Part shown: positions 10,401 to 21,125 of the stretch, piece by piece | Position numbering within the stretch: position 1 is the stretch's first letter | Layout of the letters: each line of letters begins with the position of its first letter | Assembly (NCBI GenBank): GCA_022496185.1 | Contig: WTXG01000003.1 | Span: 1,302,001-1,366,000 of the forward strand | DNA length: 64,000 nt | Direction of reading: 5' to 3' | Source: Multifurca ochricompacta | Lineage: Eukaryota > Basidiomycota > Agaricomycetes > Russulales > Russulaceae | Notes under the pieces: generated by a model | The model's database searches: none | What the model was told of the DNA's origin: nothing | What the model saw: only the letters and a program-made list of their open reading frames with translations | Translations under genes and position numbers: made by a program

Positions 10401-12172
10401 CAGCCCTCTGTTCTTCCTCCTGGACCCAGGATCCGTACGCCTCCTTCCGCAGAGGAGGTAGAAGCGGAGATACGCGAGGAAGGGCGCTCCAACGACAACC
10501 GCGGCCGCGGCAGGGGCAAGAATGTTGGCTGGAGAGAGAAGGAGCCGAAGGAGTCTAGTGTGAAACTGCCAGAGACTGCCTCGGGCAGTGAAGCACAACT
10601 CAGTGCGGTCATGTCTAAAGAGATCAAGAAAATGGAGGAGAATCTTTACAGCCGTATCGGCCGCCTCGTAGGAAAGGAGCTTGACAAGCAGCGTAAGTTA
10701 CCGCCTTCATTAAATGGTTTTAGTGGCCCACGTTCAAACTTGCAGACCAACGCCTGGAAGATGTCCGTGTCAGCGAACAGGCGGCGGACATTACACGCCA
10801 GGAGAAGCTTTTGAAGCTGATTTCTAACGAGTTGACAAAGAATACGACCAGAGTGGTCGAGATGGCCGTCAAGGCGGAGGTTCAGAACTCAGTTCTGCCG
10901 TCCCTCGAAAACATCACAAAGAACGAGGTGAAGGCTGTCCTCAATGGCCAAATCGCCAAGGGTCTTGGCGACTCTATGAACCAGGTGTGTACTCTTGTTA
11001 AACTTCCCTCCTCGCGACATTGAAAACTTCGCCTGCATCAAAGGCGCTTCCCCACGAGATCGAGAGATTACTATTACGACCTGATGTCTCTAACCATGTT
11101 GCCCGGACGTTTTCCTCGGCAATCACCCCAATTATTGAGCGCCACGTAAAGGAAGCCATCACGAAGACGTTGATTCCCGCCTATACGGCACAGTCGTCTT
11201 CAATGCACCAGGAGCTGTCGCGTGAAATCCACGCGGAGATGTTGAACATCAAGAAAGAGGTCATTTCTTGGCAAAGCGAGGCCCTTCGCGGGCAAGAGGT
11301 CTGTTCGCTATTCTGAATTGATTCGCACATTAAATTGACAACACCCCCGTGTTGTCCCCCAGTCCATGATTAGGGAGCTCGAGCAGTCCGTCCGCACACT
11401 GTCAGATCAGATCAAGTTCCTGAGCATCAACATCGGAACGCCGTTCCAACAACCTCAAGTGAGGAATTCTCCTGGTCCCGTCACGGGTGCCGGTACCATG
11501 GTTCCCTTCGGTCAACAGCCACCTTTCCGCCACGCTGGGCCGCCCGTCAATGTCAATGTTCCGCAAATGTACGGACCCCCTCCTCAGCAGCCCCCACAAC
11601 AGCCAGCCATGCAAGGGCCGTGGTTCCCGTCGGGTATCCCCGCTCCCAGGCATCTCATCCCGCGCTACCCCCTCCGACTCAACAGACACCTCCGGCGCCA
11701 TCTGAGGAGTGGGATGATACCTATCTTGCCGTGCTAGGGACGCAAGATCTCCGTCAACTCCGTGAACTACTGGCGAGGTCCAATCCTGAAGTTGTCATGC
11801 CCCTAAAGGGGTCGTCCCCCTTGTCGCAAGCCGTCATCCTGACACTCGTGCATAGAGTATGATGTTTTCGTTGTGGTCCGATTGTTTGCTGAAGTGTGAC
11901 CGACCATTTAGCTCGCTGGGGCAATTGGTGAGAGTGCGCCGGTCGATGAATCGTTCAAGTCTTCGATGTGGTGGCTACAGCGTGCTGCTACGGTGTTGAA
12001 TACGAACGATCCACTCATCGCACCGTACACCGCTCGTGTCTTGCCAAGCGTACAAGCGATGCTCAACACGACGAAACAGCGGATTGCCATCCTCCCCGGA
12101 GGGCCCCAGGTATTGGAGACTGCTCGGTCGATTTCTGAGATTCAAGACGTCCTGAGCCACAAGCCCAATTAG
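7472..12172 (+). CDS. EDC4: Enhancer of mRNA decapping EDC4/Ge-1-like scaffold
   Basis: Ten exons: 7472-8028, 8090-8863, 8924-9093, 9154-9334, 9394-9604, 9663-10692, 10746-10984, 11044-11298, 11363-11856 and 11912-12172, about 1,390 residues, close to animal EDC4. The order is a Ser/Pro-rich N-terminus, a WD40-like propeller (GGFVVWELPDL; DSTFSLWNTRDRRPFW), a low-complexity linker, then long amphipathic helices (RLEDVRVSEQAADITRQEK). It ends with the globular EDC4 C-terminal domain (WDDTYLAVLGTQDLRQL). Ge-1/Edc4, called Pdc1 in fission yeast, bridges Dcp2 and other factors in P-bodies in the cytoplasm. Exon 9 changes frame once near 11,620, as if one base were missing. Propeller, coil and C-terminal domain together make the assignment firm. 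Confidence 0.85.
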
Positions 12173-12843
12173 ATCCGACCGCTCGTGATTGACGATTAAT
12201 ATCTGCCCTGTGGGCGATTTTAATCTGATCTGGGAGGCGTGCCTCCTTTATTTCATTTCATCATCGGCGTCGATTCCCTGTATGGATTCATGACGACTGG
12301 TCTCATGCTGGATAAATGTCAGGTTGCAGTCCGCTAATGTTTCTCTCTCAACGACTTGTGCCAGGTTCTCCCTGTATCATATCACTCATACGTTTCATGG
12401 CTTCCACTTTCAACTCTTTTACGACTTGTTTACGGTTTTCTCGCACGCACCTTTAACGCACGTCTCTCATCTCGCTGGTCACGGTTGATGCTTTATCGTT
12501 TTATGTGCAATTGTTGTCGAACGCTGTTGGATAAAAAAAAAAAAGATACATCACAAGTTGTCATAGCCATTTCCATGATTTGCGCTCATGTTTTTTTGTT
12601 TCTTTTCATTCTGAAATGAAAATAAAAAATAAAAAAATAACCCCTCTCCCAGGATAGAGGGTTCTTTTATATAAAAATATATAATATATAATATTATAAT
12701 ATTTGATGAGGTTGAGTGGTGAGTGCGGTCGTCTGTAAATTCAACGCAAACCAACGCAAACGTAATTGTTCGTTCGTTCTTTGCATCCTCAACCTTACTT
12801 TTCTTCACTTCTTCCATAACAACTTTTCCTTCCACTGTAAATC
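12173..12843. other. Intergenic: EDC4 3' flank and SFT2 promoter
   Basis: No gene is seen here. The EDC4 3' flank is T-rich. From about 12,530 to 12,710 the DNA is very AT-rich, with an A run and a TATATAAAAATATATAATAT stretch around 12,670-12,690, roughly 160 bp before the SFT2 ATG. That stretch could serve as its TATA region. Confidence 0.4.
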
Positions 12844-13722
12844 ATGAGCTCTAAAGGCTGGTTCAACCTCGAGGCCGCTGCCGGTACCATCCCCGAAACA
12901 CAGTTCTTTGAGGGGGATTCGGCTTTTAAAGCTCTGGGACTTACGCGTACTCAAAGACTTTATGGCTTCGCTGGGTGGTGCGTTTCTCATTGATAAAATG
13001 CTCAAGAGTCGCTTAACAGCTTGTGTCATGTTCGTGGCCACCACCTCTTGACGGGAAACTCTTTCTCTTTGTAGTTATGCCATCGGATTCGTTCTTAGTG
13101 TTCTCGGCACGGTGATGTTCTTCATCGGTGGTTTAGCATCTTTCTCAGGTGCGTTCAATATACTTTGTTTACCCACCAGCCCTGATTACTCTCTATCTAT
13201 CTCTCGCCCCCTCCCTCTTGACCAGTTCTCTTTGCTCTGGGGACTGTCGTTTCACTCATAGGAACCGGTTTCTTAATTGGGGTAAATTATGTTTTTTTTC
13301 TTTATCTAGTCATTTCGTTCACAAGGACTTGCTGTAAATTCGCAATGCCCACGGGATAGTTTCTCAAGCAGACGAAGCTCGTAAGTACCATCGGGCGCAG
13401 CTAACTTGTGGTCATGTTCACGCGGTAATTGACATTTCTCTTTTCCCCTCCTACGTACTGCTCCAGATGTTCAAGCCTGTCCGCGTTCTCGCTACGATCG
13501 TCTTCCTAGCCATGATTGTTATGATCTTCATTGCAGCCTTTGTGCTTAGCAATGGAACTCTTTGCATCAGTAAGCCCTGTCACCCACATTTTACCCCAAG
13601 CCGTTTACTCATGTGAGGTGCAAGTCTTCGTCATCTGCGAGTACCTTGCATTCCTCTGGTATACGTTGTCCTACATTCCCTATGCGCGCACCGCGGTACT
13701 CAAGGTGTTTGGCATGGCATAA
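12844..13722 (+). CDS. SFT2: SFT2/GOT1-family Golgi vesicle transport membrane protein
   Basis: Six exons: 12844-12977, 13075-13148, 13226-13281, 13360-13380, 13467-13569 and 13625-13722. They give 486 nt, a 161-residue protein; the fourth exon is only 21 nt. After a soluble N-terminus (FFEGDSAFKALGLTRTQRL) come four hydrophobic segments: FAGCYAIGFVLSVLGTVMFF, VLFALGTVVSLIGTGFLIGF, VLATIVFLAMIVMIFIAAFV and IFVICEYLAFLWYTLSYIPY. This four-span pattern, with the lysine/threonine loop FLKQTKLMFKPVRV, is that of Sft2, a Golgi protein helping fusion of endosome-derived vesicles. The ATG at 12844 is the first after the promoter. The gene is convergent with GLO2, 253 bp away. Confidence 0.88.
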
Positions 13723-13975
13723 TCTTCTGCGCGCAGTTGTCTCATTGTGGTCGCCTATCCGGCCACTGATTTGGTCATTTGTCACGAGTATCTGTTAGAC
13801 GCTTAGCACGATTTTCCTATTGTTTGTAATGTCTTTAAGACCATCGATTACTGAGTTGTTTATGAGCCCATCCAGTTTAATTGGCGACACCGATTTTGGA
13901 GGAAAAAAAAGTACACGAGGAATGATGTGGGAAAGGGCCTTAATTATATACACATAGCTTCACGCTCAATTGAAA

Positions 13976-15108
13976 TCACCCCTTGAAGTTGTTCTTCAAC
14001 TTTCTCAACTTGTCCATTATCTCGCTTTGTGATACATCTGGTCCTGTTTTCGTGGCATTCCTGCGTATCATGGTGCGAGGTACCAGAAAGGCGATGACAT
14101 TTTCGATAATGCGAGTTGGTAGCAGATACGTACCGTACAGGATCACTCGTCAGGCGCCAGAAGATATTCCAGTCCTTCTCGTTGCCAATCGTGGTGCGTC
14201 CAACCGTCACAGGGTTTGCGTTGACAAGCTCCCTGAGGCGTGCGAGCCCCACATTCTCGGGATCAACGGAGAGCGCAAACTTGAGATTGCTTGCGGTGTA
14301 TTCGTGTCCGACGTACGTGATCGTCTGGTCAGGAAGTGACCGAAGAAGCTCGAATGCCGCGTGCATCTCTTCGCCTGTGCCTTCAAAGAAGACGCCACAA
14401 CCAGCGATGAAGAGGGTATCGCCCGTGAAGACCACGCCAGGTGCGGACGCGTCCGAGGTGTCGGTGACGTAGTAACAGATAGAATCTTGGGTGTGGCAAG
14501 GTGTGGCGAGACATCTAAAAGGTCGCGCGACGTTCGGCTATCCATCAGTATCATCGACGACGGCAGAAAAAAGGGACAGGCCCGAACTTTACGTTGAGTA
14601 CTTTGCCAACGGTGAATTGATCGTTACCATTGACCAGTTGAGTCAGAGCAGGGCTCCGATGACTTCCCCCATAGATTGGTACACCCGGGAATAGCTGAGC
14701 CTAACCAAGAGGATTTGGTATGAGTATATGTACAGACAAGAAGTCGAAAGAATCGCACGCACAAATTCCTAAATGCGCAAGGTTGATTGAGTACGAACGT
14801 TTTGGGGGGGAAATGGATGTTAAGAAATGTAAACGGACTTCATTTCCACCACTGTGGTCGTCGTGGTGATGAGTGGTGATTCCTGCGACGACTTTAACAC
14901 CAAGTTGTTCCGCAGCTGCCTTTACTTTTGATGGCGTGTAAGGGTCCACGGCGGCAGCCTCGTTTACAGTGTCGTCGACGAGGAGATAAGCATAGTTGTC
15001 CTTCCGGACAGGAACTGGGATGACTCTCATGCTGACTGGTGGAGAAAGACAAGAAGTGTGGAATGGCCGTCGCCATGCACTCAGTAATGATCTCGTGAAC
15101 GCGGACAT
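13976..15108 (-). CDS. GLO2: Glyoxalase II (hydroxyacylglutathione hydrolase)
   Basis: Four exons: 15108-14839, 14700-14588, 14514-14134 and 14060-13976, giving 282 residues. The metallo-beta-lactamase zinc motif is TTHHHDDHSGGN (family THxHxDH), followed by LNVKCLATPCHTQDSICYY, GDTLFIAGCGVFFEGT and YVGHEYTASNLKFA, with the substrate-binding C-terminal tail ending DKLRKLKNNFKG. It hydrolyses S-D-lactoylglutathione to D-lactate and glutathione. The first Met gives an Arg/Ser-rich leader (TRSLLSAWRRPFHTSCLS) resembling a mitochondrial presequence. A second Met at 15030 (MRVIPVPVRKDNYAYLL) would give the cytosolic form, so dual targeting is plausible. The SRP receptor gene follows upstream on the same strand, 145 bp away. 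Confidence 0.93.
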
Positions 15109-15253
15109 CAACACCACGCATGAACCTGAGTTTCGGTTGCTCTCGAGATTAAATTGTAACTCGACGGCGTAGTCGACTGAAAGATCACGGGTTTTATATT
15201 TGGTATTTACAAGCAAGGCTAAGAGTATGAGGTAACGGGGGGGAGGGAGGGGA

Positions 15254-17871
15254 TTAATCACTTAGGATAGCTTCCACGACATTAGCAACACGCAGTTGCC
15301 TTAGGTCCGTATAAGTCTGCACCTCATCATTACACATCACAAGAAAGCAATAAAAAAATGGAGCCGTACCTGTCCAGTGCCAACAAAGACAATTGGTTGC
15401 CCAGTCACATAAGTCATGGACAAAGCCGCGCCAACCTGCAACCGACCGCGGCCTTTCATCAGCATCTGGAGGAGGCGCATCAAAAAGAGAGAACTGGCCT
15501 TGTCGTCGACAGTATCCCATTTAGTTACAAGCATCCCATCAATGCCACGTCCCTTGGCCACCGCCGTCCCTGCGCCCGAAAAGTCGCGTAAGGCACGGTC
15601 AAATTTAGTCAACTGGTCGACGGCCTCATTTCCGACAAGGGCTTCTCCGACAAAGAGAATCTTGTCAGGGTTGTTCACGGAGACGAGCTTGGCAAGGGCG
15701 CGCATTAAGGGCTGTATGATTTTTCGTAAGCCGGCCGGGACCGTCTAGGAATCTGGGTCAATGTTTGCTGCATACCTCATTATCCTGCATACGACCAGCG
15801 GTGTCAATCAAGACAACATCAAAACCATTGTCCCTACCTAAGATGCGATTAGTGTCTCCGCTGAGCAAGCGATAAGCTAAAATGTTACCATATGCAATGG
15901 CTTCCTTGGCGATTCCGGCAGCGTCCTTGCCGTAACCCCGTTCGTACAGCTCAACACGGCCCTCACTGTCTCCAGCTCCCCCCACACTTAGCATACTCAG
16001 ATTCCGGACGTGCACGCGTAGCTGTTCCACAGCGCCGCTCCTGTACAACTATGAACATTTTGTAAACAGAATTGACGTCTATCAACACACACCGGAATGT
16101 GTCACAAGCAGCGATGAGGACCCTGAACCCATTCTGGATGAGCCAGAAGCAGACCTTAGATAAGTTGGTGCTCTTGCCCACGCCGTTGACCCCGACAAAA
16201 GTGATGCTATATGGCATGCGTTGTTGCGCCGACGTAAGAGGCGACATCAACTTTGCGCGGATGGAAAACAATAGATCCGTTGACGTTTTTGGGGTTAATA
16301 TGTGCGTGATAGAATTGGACAGGGCCAGCCGCACGGTTGCGTATGTCGCTGCGAAAAGTAAACCTCAATAGCCGTCATCTCGAACGTTTTGGACGCAGGA
16401 CACACTTTGGAAACCCCCAACTTTCCTCCCAACTAAGCTTTCCCCAACACCCTCGCACACTTTCTCCGCGATATCCTTGGCCACGTTCTTCTTCATCAGG
16501 TGCTGTTTCATACCCTCCAGCACAGGCTTCAGATCATCCTCCGAAAGCACCTTCGACCCAGTGAACCTCGCGAACAACGAGCCTAGCGTACCAAGCGAGC
16601 CCTGTGCTGGCTTGCTTTCCTTATAAGAACCGCTGAGCGCTCTGGCGATCACATCATCTGCTGCCTTGTCGTTGGTGAACTCCCAATCTCTAACCTCATA
16701 CAACCCATCCTTATTGCGGATCCCACGTGAAGCTTCATCTACGAGTGCTTCCAAGTCGTTCGAAGCCGGATGATGATCCTGATCACTCAACTTCTCATAA
16801 GAGAAATCAAGAGAAGCCATCTCCGACTCGCTAGGTAGTTCGTCCCCCCACCTGCGGAGGACCTTCCCTTTCTGCTTATGTTTTATGGCGACGTCCGAGC
16901 TAATTGCCCAGCTCTGAGTGAGAACTAGAGAAGGGTAAAAAGAAAACGCACTCTGAGTTCGGATGACTATCCCTGCCGTTCCTAGGATCCTTTCGTGTCC
17001 TACCTCGTCCAGGCGCACGGGTCCCCCCCCGTCCGCGTAGCCTATTTTTCAATGCTTCTACGTTACGCGCGATCTGTTGTTCATCCACTGTTCCAGGCTG
17101 CGACTCGGTAGGCACTATTACTGTATGAGTGGAAGTAGGGGAAAGCCAACGTGATCCTTACGCAAGTCAACGTCACTAGAGCCTGGGCTGGGTGTGGGAG
17201 GCGGCCGAGCAGCGGGGCGCAAACGAAGCTTGCGGTCCTGAAATGCCGAAAGTGAGTATGCGACTAACATGCTCATGCCAGGGGGCACACCTCTGCTGCC
17301 TTGTTCTCCAGACCTTTGAGTAATTTATCAAAGGCTATATCCCAGCCTTCAAGCGCGTTTTCGAAATTCCAGCGAGTCGCCTCCGTCATGGAGAGCACAA
17401 CAGCAGAGCTACTGATGGCATGCAGGGAAGCCACAAATGCAGCCAGGAAAGGTTGAAAGAGCTCGACGAATACGATCTTGAGTGCACCCAGGAGATCGTC
17501 AACGTATGTAAGCTGGAGGATGCGCTGGTATGCAACCTGACAGTGGGCAAGAAGGGTCACAGACTTGCGTGAAAACGAAGAGGAAAGAAACTTGCAACAA
17601 AGATCAGTTCGAGGTCATTGACAAACGTCCATTTGACGGCATATCCGCCTTTCTCGTATTTTTCCTCTGCTACACGACCTTCTATGAGGGCATCACGAAT
17701 GAGGCTGTTGACGGGTGAGGAAGAGGAAGAGGTCAACTGAGAAGCCTCTGGAGTGAAGGAGCGAGACCAAAGAACGATTCCGCCTAGTCATGAATGATCT
17801 CAGGCAAGCTGAAGGCATCGTTAAAAGATGGCAAGCAGACCTTTATGCACGATAGAACAATGGTCGAGCAT
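15254..17871 (-). CDS. SRP101: Signal recognition particle receptor alpha subunit (SRP GTPase)
   Basis: Exon 1 is [10 protein letters not shown]; exon 2 continues [19 protein letters not shown], the longin-like N-domain that binds SRbeta. It continues through [20 protein letters not shown] and [19 protein letters not shown] basic linker ([20 protein letters not shown]) precedes the helical bundle and G domain. GTPase motifs are GVNGVGKST (G1), DTAGR (G3) and TKWDTVDDK (G4), with [16 protein letters not shown] near the C-terminus. The final residues are VVEAILSD, stop at 15254-15256. The protein docks ribosome-SRP complexes on the ER membrane and pairs its GTPase with Srp54. It has several introns of about 50-60 bp, and about 600 residues, as usual. 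The cyclin L stop lies only 95 bp upstream of its start. Confidence 0.93.
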
Positions 17872-17966
17872 TAGTCAACAACAATGGTGACGGTGATAGT
17901 AGTGAGAATGACGACGACGACGGCGACAAAAGATACAATCAGCTGTTAAGGAATTATTTTATATAT

Positions 17967-19051
17967 TTAATTATTTTTACTCTCAAGCCATTGTCGAATA
18001 TCTTTTTTTCTTAATAAACCCATAATCTCAACGCGTTCGAGCGTCGTCCGTTCCCTGTATAACCGCATAATGTACCCGCATACACTCCAGAGATCTTCCC
18101 ATTCAACATCAAACAACTCCCACCAACAACTTTCAGGACTTGATGGTAATGAAATACCAAGTCTACGTGTCGTAAGCAAAATTGCTGCGCTCACTACAGT
18201 GGGCACGGCATACAAAACGTACACCGGTGTTTGCAATCTGCCTAGTGTAAGTTGGAAAGCCAAGAAGAGTCAATTAAACAGAACATACGCGTCATTGAGG
18301 TAACCCCACGCCATCGACATCGCCTCATTGCGACTTGTCAATCCAAGCAAGCGCATATAATTTACGAGGGTGCCATAGGGTAGTACCACCTGCACATCGA
18401 ATCCCAGTCGCTTCAAAATCTGCATCTCAGAGACTACTAAAGACTCCTTAAGATCGTAAAACGTGTTGCCGAAGTAGGACATTGGTGAGTACTTGAATTC
18501 GGCTGAGGAGTTCACGGACAAAACCAAGGAGGCGGAGTGTGCCGCGCGTTGAAGAAGGAGGTCGTAGACATTGATTAAGTCACGCATACGGACAGGGCAC
18601 TCCTCTAACTTTGAGGATAGATATAATGCACCCATGCCGATATCCTGAGGAGGGCGGGGGTTGAGAAGAGATGAGGAAGAGGATAATGTGTAACTAAACG
18701 TACGGCAACTCCAAACTGCTTCAGAGAGCTGAGGTAGAAGAATCTTTGAAGGAGAATCTGAGCGGTGGCTACGGCAACTTGCTTCCTGTCAACAATGATT
18801 TGTGTGTGTGTAAGGAGGGAGAAAGAAAAGAAAAGAGAAGAGAAAGGATAATCGAAAGCCACATACTGATTCAACAATATACCTGCTTGATGTATGAGCT
18901 TGCAACCGTATGCTCTGAGATCCTCTTCAATATTATGAGGTACACCATCTTGAACTGAAGGGGTGGACTGAATTTGAGAGAGAGAGGCGAGGGGATACAG
19001 TCTTGGGCGATGGACCGTGGAAATGGAAGTGGAAGTGGATAAAGTGGACAT
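17967..19051 (-). CDS. Cyclin L-like cyclin
   Basis: The spliced N-terminal part reads [20 protein letters not shown], then [20 protein letters not shown]. This is the first cyclin box as it appears in cyclin L/Ania-6 (cyclin L has ...ELIQAAGILL...VAMATGQVLFQRFFY). Then come [20 protein letters not shown] and [18 protein letters not shown], typical of transcription and splicing cyclins, and a second helical repeat ending [14 protein letters not shown]. Cyclin L partners with CDK11-type kinases in transcription and splicing control in the nucleus. There is no C-terminal RS tail here, unlike animal cyclin L. Length about 290 residues. Other transcription cyclins (C, K, Ctk2) are less similar in the first box. 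It shares a 48-bp promoter with the divergent RS-rich gene. Confidence 0.83.
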
Positions 19052-19099
19052 GATTTGGGTGACCCATGGCCGTGGACAAGGAACAAATAATGACTCCGA
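19052..19099. promoter_or_regulatory. 48-bp bidirectional promoter, cyclin L / RS-rich gene
   Basis: The start codons at 19051 (minus) and 19100 (plus) are separated by only 48 bp, so the two genes must share promoter elements. No TATA or CCAAT box is obvious within the gap. Confidence 0.45.
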
Positions 19100-20541
19100 A
19101 TGTCTTCAACTCTTCCACTTCCACCCAAGCCTGACTTTGAGGCACTCCCAAGTCGCCCTCCTCCCGATAGGCGTCAACATTCTCCTCGCAAGTCATCCCC
19201 ACCACGTTCGCGCCCAAACTACGGTGACTCTTACCATTCCCACGACTATCGTTCTCGCCATACGCGTGGCCCTTCACGCTACGATTCAGATGGACGAACA
19301 CGAGACGACTATCACCGCGACGACAGACGACATGATCCCAGGCATTACGAGCCTGACCGAAAGAACTATGACTACCGGAGGGACTACGACCGCGACCGTT
19401 CACGCGACCGTGACAATGGCCGCGACGGACGCGGCTACGAACGTGGTCGTGACTATGAAAAGCGGGATTACGACCGAGGACGTGATCACCGAGACCGTCG
19501 CTACGACCCGCGCAATAGCCCGCCGCGTCGACGTTCCAGGAGTCGTCGGAGGGATGGACGATCGTGGTCACCTCGTCGCCGTTCAGGTACATTTCCGCTG
19601 CCTTTGAAAGCTCATATCATCTCTTGAGCACGCCTGATCCTCTCATCCAGCTTCCCGAGGTCGTCGTCGGCGGTCCCCAACGCCTCCACCCCGTCGTAGT
19701 TCACCCCGTTGGCGTTCCCCAAATGCCCGCTCGATTGTGGATGTGAAGCCGAACCCTCTCTACCATCGGGGTCGTCCGCTCCTTCAGAGCCGAAGCCCTC
19801 TCTACATCCTGACAGCATAGAGGACGTACAGCGTCCAAAGCAGGACCCATCACCGCCACCTGCTTTACTTCAATCGCCGTCATCAATCGAGGCGCATCAA
19901 AGTCCTGCATCAGTGCCTGCCATCCATCTGGACAAAGGCAAGGCTAAAGTAACTCCACAACCTGCTTCCGACGTGAGTGATGGCGTCAAGGTGGACGATG
20001 TAGTTTCATCGCAGCGGAGTCCACACTCAACCGAACCGCCAAGGAAACCAAGCCCCCAGCCTCCAGCAAGAGGTATGGCCTCGACCCATCCGCTCCCGTC
20101 GCATCCAGGTTTACCGGCAAACCCGAAACGATCGCGAACATCCCAATCCAACCTGCCAAGCTCGAACTCGAATGTGGCCCGTTCTCCCAATTTTCGGATG
20201 CCGCCCATTCCGCATCATGAAATGAAAGAGATCGTGAAAGAGAGTCTTAATAAAGAGGTGAATTGTCTTTGGACAGGTTGATATATCTTTCTCTTCATAC
20301 ATTGTCTACACAGATTGCACGATTGGCTAGTTTGAACGCGTCCCAGAAAGCGGCCACTGAGTCAGTTACTCGCGCAGCTGAACGCTCGCGGCACGAGCTT
20401 GAAATGAGTTTACTCGAGCTCTATGCGGCGGGGGAGCGTCGCAAGGCAGCTGCGGCTCAAGTTGAGGAGGCACGTGCGGGGACGTTAGGTGTTGGTGGTA
20501 GAGATGATGACCAGTCAGCCCAAGTCTCAGATTCTTTATAG
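19100..20541 (+). CDS. RS/RD-rich nuclear-type protein of unknown function
   Basis: Exon 1 starts [20 protein letters not shown] and passes into a long Arg/Asp/Tyr-rich stretch ([19 protein letters not shown]), then [20 protein letters not shown]. Exon 2 (from 19651) continues [21 protein letters not shown] Pro/Ser-rich middle follows, then an alpha-helical end ([39 protein letters not shown]). RS/RD domains are typical of splicing and mRNA-processing proteins, and this gene is divergent from cyclin L. No RRM or other fold is visible. The frame must change once between about 19,696 and 19,790: either a 92-bp intron (19696-19787, GTAGTT...TTCAG) or a missing base. The C-terminal part is joined by an intron ending near 20,313. 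Confidence 0.65.
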
Positions 20542-21125
20542 AGTCTAGAGCCTTTCGTTTTGTGTTTTGTGTTTTTCATGATACTGGATGAAGAGCTAAT
20601 AAATAGAAATAGCATAGTAAATGCGTCAGTCGCATTAACAAGTCAAGTAGTGGCGGAGCCCCGTAAAACATTGTTTTGCAGCTTTTCTTCCAACATATTG
20701 ACGAATGGACTCTATCCTTGCCCTTGTCATGCACATGCATTTCACACTCTCAACCTTTATCCGTGTAGAAGCTCAACCTCAACTATGTATTTTTATCGCG
20801 TGTAATAAACGTGATTTAAAAAAAATAAAAGGATACTAACGGAGATGAATTGTTTGAGAGATTCGATTGGACTATTAATATTGTTGGGCGTCGTCATGAT
20901 GGGATGTATGAACAAGGGACAAGGGACAAGGGACATAAGATGTGATGACATCACCGTGGCCGTGGCCATTCCCATTTCCAACAACATCCCTCTTTCACGC
21001 ATGATGAATAAATTTGCTATTTTGATCCTATCCTCGCCCCCACATTTCAAACTGAAACTGTAACTAGAGTCGGAAGAACACATATTGATTGATTGATTGA
21101 TTGTCCGCCCTTTTTTTTCTTATAA
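20542..21125. other. Convergent intergenic region, RS-rich gene / PDX1
   Basis: Both neighbouring genes end into this 584-bp stretch. It contains an A-rich run at 20,817-20,830, GGGACAA repeated three times at about 20,914-20,934, and TTGA tetramer repeats at 21,084-21,102. I see no gene. Confidence 0.5.

Noticed and set aside
18933..19607. Long antisense frames opposite the RS-rich gene and cyclin L exon 1
   Set aside because: They arise from the Arg/Asp-rich repeats of the sense strand. They lack family resemblance, and splicing is explained by the two genes.
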